Shown here: in pieces, positions 25,133-35,084 of the stretch
Position numbering within the stretch: the stretch's first letter is position 1
How the letters are laid out: every line of letters starts with the position of its first letter
From: Argopecten irradians
Lineage: Eukaryota; Mollusca; Bivalvia; Pectinida; Pectinidae
Direction: 5' to 3'
NCBI RefSeq assembly: GCF_041381155.1
Contig: NC_091140.1
Location: 26,458,452-26,522,451 of the forward strand
DNA length: 64,000 nucleotides
The notes under the pieces: model-generated
Database searches by the model: none
What the model saw: only the letters and a program-made list of their open reading frames with translations
What the model was told of the DNA's origin: nothing
Program-made: the position numbers and the translations under genes

Positions 25133-26570
25133 TTAATCTGCTGCCATTTTCCCATCTACCCCAAAGTAAAGACTAAATATATGCTTACAGCCTCGTTTCT
25201 CCAGGAATTCAAACAGTTTCCCTAAGTCCATATGATACTCTCTCCCTTTTCCCCCACGTGCATCGAAAACCTTTTCTTCAAAACCATCAAACTTGTAATA
25301 TTTCTTTATATCATCGTCCCCTATATCTTGCTCCTCTTTTTCCTTTATCACTAAGCGTTTCCAGTTTTGTCGCCGAAGTCTATGCCAGTACTCGTCCACC
25401 CTACCACTGTAGCCCTCTACACAGATCACTCCCGGCTTTCCGGGCAGACTAAACCCTGTCAGTTTGAGTTCCTGGGCCCAATCTATGATATCCCTACGTT
25501 TAAATTTACTGTAGATATGATGGCTGTAAATCCAAAGTCTAGTGAAAATTGTGTCCACTTCCTTAACTGTTGAATTATCTGCCTTTTTCTCCATGGTAAC
25601 TAAATATTGGTCAACATTTTCCTGTATCCATTCAATCACGGAAAACATGCAGATTTCCCCTCGGTCAATGCTCTGTATGAACTCATTTAACTCCTCGTTT
25701 AAACGCTGGTGGTTCTCACGGTTCATGAGTGGGGATCTGGTGAAGACTGTTGGGGCTGCATGTGGGTAATCGTGTGGTAAGTTACACACCAGCTCGACCA
25801 CAACCTGTAACAGCCAAATTGATTGTCAAATCTAAACTTACATATTTATATCTAAATACACCCTATCTACTTATATATCTGTATATAAGTACCCTGTTTA
25901 GTTAAAACTTGTGTAGCTTCGTCTTTTTTTCCATAACTACCAATATGAATAAAGGGTTTCAGGGGTTTCAATATCAGGCAATACCCGGTACATTTCGCTG
26001 GTTAAACCTGCTTGTGGTACTGCCTGATTTGAGCTAAATTACATAGATAGAATATTTTCCTCTGAAATTGCAATTGTACCGCTTCTATTTAAAGATAATG
26101 AAACCACTGGGGTTTCAAGATAGCTAGTAAACATAATGTTGTTTAAGAATTATATTCTAACAAATCATACACAAACTACATTATTTCATTATGATTTCAA
26201 TAATTTCAGTTACAAGTACCTTTAGTACATTCACTAGGATAATTCAAAAGAGTTGTCCAGTTTTAAAAATATTTTTGGTATTGGAGGAATGGTAATTACT
26301 TTATTTATATCCAGATAGTTCACAGGTGTACCATACCTTACTATCTGTTGACCTTGGTGTCACCTTGACTGAGAAACCCACTCTCTCATGTAGAAACTCA
26401 TACTTTATTTGACCATCTAAGAAACTCCTGATAGCTGTCACAGTACAGGGGTCGTCCATCTTGAACTCCTCTGAGCTGGGAAACATACTAGTGAGCATTT
26501 CCACCTCTGATAGTTGTAGTTCTAACATCTCTCGCACATCCACTTCGCTATCATCGTCCATGTCATCCAT
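25133..26570 (-). CDS. RWDD2: RWD and DUF1115 domain protein, RWDD2-type, two exons
   Basis: Exon 1 is 26570-26337 (78 codons) and exon 2 is 25804-25133. The donor is AAG|GTATGG and the acceptor TTACAG|GTTG, joining in phase 0 to give about 301 residues, close to vertebrate RWDD2A/B (roughly 290-320). The RWD fold starts at about residue 13 (LELQLSEVEMLTSMFP). It continues into exon 2 with LVCNLPHDYPHAAP, the conserved RWD YPxxxP turn. The C-terminal half (about residues 130-300) has IYSHHIYSKFKRRDI, FSLPGKPGVICVEG and WKRLVIKE, as in DUF1115. The start ATG has a good context (AAGGATGG) and follows a likely 5'-UTR intron acceptor (T-run then AAAGACAG). No lesion is seen. The molecular function of this family is not settled. 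Confidence 0.92.
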
Positions 26571-26795
26571 CCTTACACTGGACCTGTCTTTAAAAAAAAT
26601 TCAAAGTGAAATAAATGGTTAGCAAACTTAAAACAAATTGGAATGACTAATTTCTATTTGAATGTTGAGATTTGCTTATAAAATGTATTTATAAGACTTT
26701 TTATCAAATGAAAACAAAAAAGAAGACTTATCTTTATAGATCTACAAAGTGTTTAAGTATATGTATAAGTATGATGTCTATAAGTATTATGTGTT

Positions 26796-26953
26796 TAAGC
26801 ATTGATGTTACTATTTTTTAACTTCATAGAGGTATGAAAGAAATTTTGTTTGCAAAGTGTGTGAATCCGTGTAGCGGATTCTCACAAAAGTTTGCAAACA
26901 AAATTTATTTCATAACCCTATACGAAGTTTATAAATAGTTACATCAATGCTTA
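26796..26953. repeat. 158-bp foldback palindrome
   Basis: TAAGCATTGATGT at the left pairs with ACATCAATGCTTA at the right. The inner arms continue through AACTTCATAG/CTATACGAAGTT and AATTTTGTTTGCAAA, with a short central loop around GTGTAGC. It lies upstream of the RWDD2-like gene and just left of a TTAA MITE. Confidence 0.85.
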
Positions 26954-26991
26954 CAATTAATTTTTCAGACTACTTAATAAAATAAATACGT

Positions 26992-28422
26992 TTAAAGATG
27001 CTCCACCACCGACAGAGCATAAATGATATTCATTATTTAAACAATAATTGGTGTTCAATCGTGTGTATGTATGTCTAATTAACACAAAAAATAATATACA
27101 TATTTTCATTTTGCCTTTTGTGCATGCGCAATCAGTACCATGGGGGGTCAGAGCCAAAATGTATACAAGTTCTGTTCCCCTTCCCCCAAGGATGTTTATG
27201 GCCAAATTTGGTCACAATCCAAGCAAAACTCTAGGACAAGTATCGATTTATAGGATTTACCTATAGTTCCCCTATTGGGCCCCGCCCCTCCTGCCCCCCG
27301 GGACCAGAGCCAAAATTTATACAAACTCAGTTCTTATTCTCCCAAGGATATTTCTGGCCAAATTTGGTTACATTCGATGCAGAACTCTTTGACTAGTAGC
27401 TATTTAAAGGATTTACCTCTATTTCCCCTATTGGGCCCCACCCCTCCAGCCCCTGGGGGGCCAAAATTTATACAAGTTCTGTTCCCCTTCTAAAAAAGAT
27501 GTTTGTGGCCAAATTTGCTACAATCCATGTAGAACTCTATGACTAGTAGCGATTTATAGGATTTACCTCTATTTCCCCTATTGGGCCCCACCGCTCCTGC
27601 CCCGGGGGATCAGAGCCAAAATTTATACAAGTTCTGTTCCCCTTCCCCCAAGGATTTTTGTGGCCAAATTTGGTTTTCCCCTATTGGGCCCTGCCCCTCC
27701 TGCCCCCGGGGGACCAGAGCCAAAATTTATACAAGTTCTGTTCCCCTTCCCCCAAGGATGTTTGTGGCCAAATTTGGTTATATTCCATTCAGAACTCTAT
27801 GACTACATGTAGTAGCGATTTAAAGGATTTACCTCTATTTCCCCTATTGGGCCCCGTCCCTCCTGTCCCTGGGGGATCAGAGCCAAAATTTATACAAGTT
27901 CTGTTCCCCTTCCCCCTAAGATGTTAGTGGCTAATTTTGGTTACAATCCATGCAACACTCTAGGACAAGTAGCGATTTAAAGGATTGACATCTATTTCCC
28001 TATTGGGCCCTGCATGCCCCTCCTGCCCCAGGAGGGTCAGAGCCAAAATTTTACAAGTTTGTTCCCCTTCCCCCAAGGATGTTTGTGGCCAAATTTGGTT
28101 ACAATCCATGCAGAACTCTAGGACAAGTAGCGATTTATAGGATTTACCTCTATTTCCCCTATTGGGCACCGCCCCTCCTGCCCCAGGGGGGCCAGAGCCA
28201 AAATTTATAAAAGTTCTGTACCCCCTCCCCCAAGGATGTTTTTGGCCAAATTTGGTTACAATCCATGCAGAACTCTATGACTAGTAGCGATCTCAAGGAA
28301 ATGTTGACGGACAGGCGGATGGACGGACGGATGGAGGATATGCCGCGCCATGACATAAGCTCACCGGCCCTTCGGGCCAGGTGAGCTAAAAATACTATTT
28401 GTCAGCGGTGGAGCATCTTTAA
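26992..28422 (-). mobile_element. TTAA-flanked MITE enlarged by an internal tandem array
   Basis: Both ends match the short MITEs at 35.9, 55.8 and 57.6 kb: AGATGCTCCACC at the left and GGTGGAGCATCT at the right, each next to TTAA (26992-26995, 28419-28422). Relative to those copies it is inverted. Its middle, after about GTGCATGCGCAATCAG, is replaced by roughly 1.25 kb of the 157-bp array. Net length is 1.43 kb against 360-370 bp for the simple copies. Confidence 0.8.
27140..28390 (+). repeat. 157-bp tandem array (about 8 units) with terminal hairpin
   Basis: The unit contains CCCCTATTGGGCCCCGCCCC, CAGAGCCAAAATTTATAC and TGGCCAAATTTGGTTAC. The GATGTTTGTGGCC block recurs at about 27189, 27346, 27498, 27652, 27757, 27919, 28078 and 28237, with one shortened unit. 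The array ends with AAATGTTGACGGACG and a GC-rich hairpin at 28360-28386 (CTCACCGGCCC, loop TTCG, then its complement), followed by CTAA. Open frames through it are artefacts of the repeat. Confidence 0.9.
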
Positions 28423-28771
28423 ACATACGATTCTATTGATTTTCCAATGGATTCTTTTTTCTAAATCAATACACAACGTCGATGTCTCTATTATATTGTG
28501 ACGTTATGATTACGTCAGATTTTCGCGCCATTCTAGGAATCTTTCTTCACAGTATATGAAGAAAAAGAATATGCCAATCAGAGAGTTGAATTTAGTATGA
28601 AAACAAATAAAAGTTAATCATATAAGTATAACAAAACATTATGCTGCTTTATGTACCCCTATTATTTGTCTACATTACATTAAATGATTACATTACTTGC
28701 ACTTGTAGAAATGAAAAGGCATTTATATGACAATTAAAATCATGACAGAAGTGAGATACAGTAACTTTAAA

Positions 28772-28865
28772 ATTAAATAATTAAATAATTAATAATAATA
28801 ATTAATAATGATTAAATAATAAATAATGATAATCAAATAATAATTAATTATTATTGATTATTTAA
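28772..28865. repeat. AT-only simple repeat
   Basis: Irregular AATTAATAATAATAATT and AAATAATAATGATA repeats, low complexity. The surrounding 28430-28980 shows no gene. Confidence 0.8.
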
Positions 28866-28987
28866 AATCAACAGTAGTGAGATATACAGTACCCTAGGCT
28901 AACTATACAAAAACTGTACATGTACCCCAATTTATTTCTGGAACATATATGCCATTTCTAATATGTAACATTTGAAAATGTACCTAT

Positions 28988-29072
28988 GTAGCAGCCAGAC
29001 CAGGATTTGAACCCAAGACCTCTGAACACTACCCCAAATCTCTACCGTCTGAGCTACTAGGTCACTGATGAT
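28988..29072 (-). repeat. tRNA-derived SINE head
   Basis: On the minus strand it reads TAGCTCAGACGGTAGAG (A box with D arm), a variable middle, then GGGTTCAAATCC (B box), spaced like a tRNA gene. No acceptor stem closes, so it is a tRNA-derived repeat head and not a functional tRNA. Confidence 0.65.
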
Positions 29073-29217
29073 CAGCCCATTCCAATCCAGCTACTTATGT
29101 ATTGGGAATTTCACTTTTTTTCTTTTCAAGATGATATTCCGTTCTCTTATGAAAATGTCCTAATTCAATTGGCTGTAAGGACAGTGACATTTCACCATGT
29201 AATATACAGAATCACAT

Positions 29218-29875
29218 GTACATGGATTGGTTTGTATATAGTATTAAATACAGTCTCTGTCACTCAGCTGACAGAGCATGCTTCTTTGGCTCAGTCGGTA
29301 GAGCCATAGATGTCCACGTAGGAGACCCAGGTTCGATTCCTGGTCGTGGCACTCGACAGAAATGTGTATTTTCTCTGTCCTTCTACAATGGTATATACAA
29401 TGTATGTAATTGTAAAAGGAGAAGGTCGGTGTGGTTTGTACATAGTGTTAAATACGGTCTCTGTCACTCAGCTGACAGAGCATGCTTCTTTGGCTCAGTT
29501 GGTAGAGCCGTAGATTTCCAAACCGGAGACCCAGGTTTGGTTCCTGGTCGGGGCACTAGACAGGAATGCGTATTTTCCCTGTTCTTCTACATTGGCGCCC
29601 AACTAAATAACCCATGGTAGTATAGGTGGTTAAAAGAGTCTCGGGTTGAGATTTAGGAAATCTCAAGAAAAACAGGGAGAGAAGTGTAAAAGTAGCGGGT
29701 CGGTGTGGTTTGTACATAGTGTTAAATACGGTCTCTGTCACTCAGCTGACAGAGCATGCTTCTTTGGCTCAGTCGGTAGAGCCATAGATTTCCAAACCGG
29801 AGACCCGAGTTTGATTCCTGGTCGGGGCACTCGACAGGAATGTGTATTTTCCCTGTTCTTCTACATAATGGTTAA
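29218..29875 (+). repeat. three tandem tRNA-derived SINE-like units
   Basis: Units start near 29218, 29430 and 29700. Each has CTCTGTCACTCAGCTGACAG, then TGGCTCAGTCGGTAGAGCC (a perfect D-arm stem), then a T arm such as CCAGGTTCGATTCCTGG (29328-29344), and ends CCTGTTCTTCTAC. The stretch CAGCTGACAGAGCATGC just before looks like a second, decayed A box, so the head may be a tRNA dimer. ORFs of up to 134 codons run through the units but are repeat artefacts. Confidence 0.75.
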
Positions 29876-30413
29876 ACAACTACTTAATAAAAACTGACAG
29901 AGTTAAATTATCCAATGTCAGTCAATTTATGTGCACACATGTTATTTTATTGTAAGATTTGTAATAAATGGTAATTATGTAAGATGGAGTCTTCTGTCAT
30001 AGAAAATAATCATTTAATCATATTAGTGAAGTTTACAATTTTTTTTCAAACAATAAAGTAAACCTATTGTACGTGTACTGGCTACAGAAGAGATATATTC
30101 ATGCAGGTTCCATGAAACAATATGCATGTGATCTGAAGAATGCCATATCCTAGCTTGATTGTATTTTAAACATGTCCAAAATTGACTATCAAACCCTACA
30201 AAGTTCTTTGTTTATTCAAACAAATAACAGAATAAACAACGTTAGATAATTTTGTCGTGTATACCAGTCATGATCAGCGAGATAGTTAGGCCCAAGTGTC
30301 TGATAAGAAATCGACCAGTCGTGCAGTTATCAGTAGCACATGTACAAACATCGGAACTAACGTCATTTACAAAATATAATCACCATTTCTGTAAAGTTGT
30401 GAGATGTTTAACA

Positions 30414-30514
30414 ATGCAACTGTCTGCTAAAATACTTACGGTTATAATCGCGGTCTTCTTACTTTCAGTTACTTTGACAACAGCCAGACAGCAGTCGACA
30501 ACTAGTGCAATTTT
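30414..30514 (+). CDS. first coding exon of a secreted protein (signal peptide)
   Basis: ATG at 30414 opens MQLSAKILTVIIAVFLLSV, then TLTTARQQ: a short basic start, a hydrophobic core and an Ala-x-Arg-like cleavage region, i.e. a classical signal peptide of about 24 residues. The frame reaches a near-perfect donor, TTTT|GTAAGT at 30515, in phase 2 after 33 codons. An in-frame upstream extension exists but adds no leader-like sequence, so this ATG is preferred. No following exon is identified. The product could be a secreted peptide, enzyme or receptor. The motif cluster at 30862-32879 would lie in its first intron. Confidence 0.5.
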
Positions 30515-30861
30515 GTAAGTAAACAAATGCGAGTGACCTCCCCTCTCTAAATTCCTAAGGGGAGATAGCTCTTAGCCTACTGCATATTAGACTGGTTCAC
30601 GTGTCAGTTACCTCCCTTGCTATATTTGTATTTTATATAGTACAAAATTCCAAAACTGCCATCACGTTCATTCTCCACTAATTTGCATGTTTTCAGAAAT
30701 GAAAACATAAAATATGAAAATTGAAAACAAAGTTCTTATTTATTGTCATTTGTTTGGCAAATATCTCTACTTTTTAAATCCAAAAGGGCTGGCTCGGATC
30801 CTATCTTTACTCAAAGAAAAGTTATTATTTTTACAGTCAACCATCATAATTTGGTAAAGAA

Positions 30862-32879
30862 CAGATACGTGACTTTGTTAAAATGAACTAAATTGAGGTT
30901 TGTCAATAGAAATGCCACAAAATATACATTTTAACTGAATTTTTGCTTTGGTTTTGGACTTTTCTTTCCATTCAAAGCCATTTGTCCGTCTCAAAAGCAA
31001 CTTGTCTTTATCAATTGCAGTTATGAAAAGTTCATTTGTGAATATTGGTTTGTATGATTCATAAGTGTGTTCGAATAGTTTCATATAAAAATAGTACCAA
31101 AGTATTTTGTTTCTATATTTTTCCTTATTATCAAACTGTACCTTTATCTGCACCAGTACATGTCAGTAATTTTGTATTTGTATAAATCACAAATTACTCT
31201 AAAGGACATTAAAATCCTACTTTAAACAGTAACGTATATGTTACAACATACTTAATATATGACTGTAGAAATCTGACAGGATTATTATGTTTTTCTATTT
31301 CATAAATTCGTCAAAATGCATCAAAGAAAACGTACTTATCAGCAGTTTCACTTCTCTGCAATACTTTACAATGTAGATGATTTTTGCCTAAATTAGCAGC
31401 GATAACGTATCTGTTCTCTTGGTATAGGTCTTTATGAAGTATTAGAAAATAAACGAATTCAATAACACGAATCTGCTTCAAAACTTGTAGTCAAAACTAC
31501 AACATCGAAATTATCAAACGATAGATCAAAACTATTGAAAGTGGCGTCGATGAAGGGATGATTATGTTTGTACCATATTGGTAACGTATCTGTCTACACC
31601 GATTCCCATTGACTGCGAATGGTTTCGGCGTTCTTGTCATTTTATTGGGAAAAAAACGACCCGCACGGCTGACAGGTAGATGTGATAACTCAGGATAAAC
31701 AGTTCGTCTAATATCATTGGCCAACGAAACCTCACTTGTCCTTTGTTGATGTTTTGTGACATGAGGAAAAGGAATAATTCATTGTCATTGTCCTCGCCTT
31801 CCTTCACCTGAGAAACGTATCAGTCTCCGTCATACTTGATTGCCACAAACAACCCTAAACTTACATTTTCTGACCATATCTAGTCTGAAACAAATTGCTA
31901 CAAATGAAACCAAGTTCACTCAAATTAAGGTTTACGTACAAAAGTACAGATCCGTTACCAAATATGACAGGTACGTTACCAAATAAACAGATACGTTATT
32001 TCATGTTTATATATCACATTACCGTATCATTAGTATAACAAACATTCTAACAATATCTGGCTATAAAATGTATTTGAATTAGTCGATGTAACAGTATTTT
32101 TATTGGTTTTACACTAAATATTAGAGTTAACGGTACATCTTTCATCAAACAGATACGTGATCTTTTATACCAGATACGTTACTATTTTGATATGTGATTT
32201 ATACATTTAACAATTAATTATATACCTAATAGCTTAATCAATACAGCTAACTAGTGTTAGGAATCACGTGATTATTATCAGAAATGTATATATATGTTAC
32301 TATGTACAGGTATATACTAAAGGAAAGTAAAGGTTTTTCTTATTTCGAGTTTCCCAACACTGGCAACACAACGAATCTTCCCGCTTGTAAACTATTGACA
32401 AACTCTCGGACACTTGCCACGTGGTTAAGCTAATTTCAAATGTTTTATGACAAGCGTGAGAATTTCTGTCGATATGGGTATTTTTCCATAACGTATCTGT
32501 CGGTAACGTACTGACAGACACTAACCCCTCTCATCATTTAAATGACACCGTGTGACTTGTCGACCAAACCACAAACATTGTAACACTTAGTATTATATAC
32601 TTTTCAAACTGTGATGGGAATTTATCTCTGTGGGAAAGTGGCATCTTAGGTAATCAAGTACATAGTAGTAACGTATCTGTTGATGTCGTTGCGTAACACG
32701 TATATTTTCAAGATTAGATCGCACCTGTCCATTTAATTGTTAATGGGTGTGTCCTTGTCATAAAGGTAAAAGTTAGTATACATATTAAAGTACATTATCA
32801 CGAAAAAAACGTGGACATTTAATAATACATTAATTGTGTACATGATTTTATTTGTTTGTAACGTATCTGCCAGCATAGT
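30862..32879. promoter_or_regulatory. cluster of at least 14 copies of an ACAGATACGTTAC-type motif
   Basis: The 10-mer AACGTATCTG occurs at 31404, 31583, 32490, 32670 and 32870. Its reverse complement CAGATACGTT is at 31988 and 32171. One-base variants are at 30862, 31231, 31816, 31947, 31968 and 32150, and a weaker one at 32505. Flanks outside about 13 bp do not match and spacing is irregular (about 20 bp, or 130-365 bp), so this is not a tandem repeat. Two orientations and conserved cores suggest a protein-binding-site cluster. The binding factor is unknown. Confidence 0.6.
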
Positions 32880-33179
32880 TTGTGACAATGATAAAATGAG
32901 TTATATAAAAAATATCTAAGCATTTTGTGTGCCAATACTTGTCTATTCTCATTGCGTATGCTAATATCTATGATATGATAGAAAAAAATGTAACATTTAC
33001 CCATTTCCTTAGTCACAGTTGATTTACGAAATACATTATAGCTTAAGAGGACAGTCGAAATTCGTCACGAGAGCCATATTTAATGTGATGATGAGAAAAA
33101 TCTTAATTGGTCAGAGGAACAACACTTGATTATTTTCGAAGATCAATCAATATATTTTACGTGTGAAACAAACATGATA

Positions 33180-34740
33180 TACAAACATGGTTTTTAAGTC
33201 CCGATATTGATAGAGGACACTTAATAATGGAATTTGTACATTTAGTGGAGAATGAACGATCAGTACCCTAGCTACGTATACCCCTATCCTAAATAATTCA
33301 TTTATCCCTCCATTCAATCATTCACTTTCATTTTCTAAAATTTCTTGAAAGAAAGCATTCTTATTCCTAACACAATTTTCAGTCTGTTTTAATTTTATTC
33401 AAAATTAAAATTTTCAGTTTCATCCCTATTTCTAATGGCATTCTTCTTAATTCTTGATATACCATAAAGTTTGCAGTAGCTTTTTTAAATGCCTAATAAT
33501 CGTTTCAAAAACCTAAATGAGCCTTATAAACCCCCAAACTTCAGCTCCATAATTAAGGATATTACTGACATATGTATCAAAAATATTAAATAAGCTGAGT
33601 TTCAACATTAAAATATTGTTTCTTAGACGATCCTGAAAACAAAGCTTTTCTTCATTGTTTTACATTTTTTGTTGAGCTTTCCTAAATTCCCCATTTAAGT
33701 TAAGTAACCACCCTCCCCCCAACCCCCAGATAATGAAATTCCTCTATTGTTTCTTAAATATTTCCATCATGAAACCATACATCTTCATTTTTTAATTTAC
33801 CTCCGTTTCGAAAAACCATCACCTTCGTTTTAGAAGTATTAACAGTAAGATTCCATTTATTTGTATATAGTAGGAGAGAATCTAGCACTTTTTGTAATCC
33901 CTCGGGAGTTTCAGACAATAACACCATGTCATCAGCATACATCATTAAAAGCAGGTTAATATTTTGTAACTCTATAGAAGGACATCCTTCGGTTAAAAAA
34001 AAATATTTTCACAATCATTAACACATAAAGAAAAAAGAGGGGTGCCAGTATTTCCCCTTGGAATAAACCGTTCTGACACTGGAAGAAATCAGACATATTT
34101 TTGTCAAATTTCACACAATATTTTACATCTTTATATAAAGCTCTTATAATATTTAGCAATTTCACTTCAATACCATTTTTAATGAGTTTGTACCACAAAT
34201 TTTGTCTATCTACAAAGTCGAAAGCTTTTTTGAAATCAATAAAACAGCAATATAATTGTTTCCCTCTTTTTTTAACATTTTACTTACCAATGCTTGTAAA
34301 ACAAAAATTATAAATAAAAATTGCGTCAATAGTTGATAAGTTGTGTTTTTAAAACAAACTGGGCGTCACTTAATTTAGAATTATCACTATCAAATTTCAA
34401 AGGACGCTCATTAAGAATTGATGTAAAAATTTTGCCTAAGCAAATTACGAGAGTAATTCCTTTGTAATTATTTGTATCATTTTTATCTCCTTTCTTAAAA
34501 ATGAAAATAATATAACATAAAGACCAGCTTTTAGGATAAAAAACAGAGTTAAAAATATTATTAAACAAAACAACGAGACATGGCAAAAGTACCTCTCTAC
34601 CCTTTATAAAATAATCATTTATCAGTAAGTCTGGTTCCACATGTCTTAAGAGTTGAATTTATTTATGGCTTTTAGAACTTCATTATCAGATATCTGTTCA
34701 TCTAATTCATAAAACATATAATTAGGTACGTTAACGTCAT
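33180..34740 (-). pseudogene. LINE reverse transcriptase relic A
   Basis: In minus-strand order, across several frames: FIFKKGDKNDTNNYKGITL (34.5 kb), SDAQF, LYCCFIDFKKAF (34.25 kb), NGLFQGEILAPLFF, then LMMYADDMVLLSET at about 33.95 kb and TKVMVFRNGG. These are the fingers, palm and YADD boxes of a non-LTR element. Frameshifts and stops separate the blocks. The part below about 33.4 kb fades into unrecognisable sequence. It closely resembles the second LINE relic at 35.1-37.5 kb. Confidence 0.8.
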
Positions 34741-34744
34741 AGTT

Positions 34745-35080
34745 ATTAAAAAAAACCTACAGATACAGCCCAATCAATATACTAAATACGCTGACACGCG
34801 TCAGAATTTTGTACTGACGGTGTATACACGAGTTTCACGTTATGGCCTATGACACTTGAAGTCAGGAGAATAAATACCCGACGACAATCTACTGTCATCA
34901 CTTAACCTTGAGACAAGCATGAAGACGAAAGCAAGAAACTCCCGACTGGATCAACGATTCACTCTGCTGGATATAGCGTGCGTCGATTCCGAAGAGCCTG
35001 TGAACAGATCATACAACTATGAATTACAAGCTGGACGAGTTGCAGTCCCATCACCTCGGTGCCAGGAGAGAGGACTGAGA
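34745..35080. other. unassigned segment between two LINE relics
   Basis: More GC than its flanks. It contains a 62-codon frame (34919-35107 plus) of no recognised family, and GAATAAATACC about 60 bp upstream of its ATG. Nothing firmer can be said. Confidence 0.2.
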
Positions 35081-35084
35081 ACAA

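Noticed and set aside
27048..28356. Several Pro-rich ORFs on both strands
   Set aside because: All follow the 157-bp tandem array and end at its shortened units.
29216..29620. A 134-codon plus-strand ORF with repeated peptide blocks
   Set aside because: It is translation of tandem tRNA-derived SINE units.
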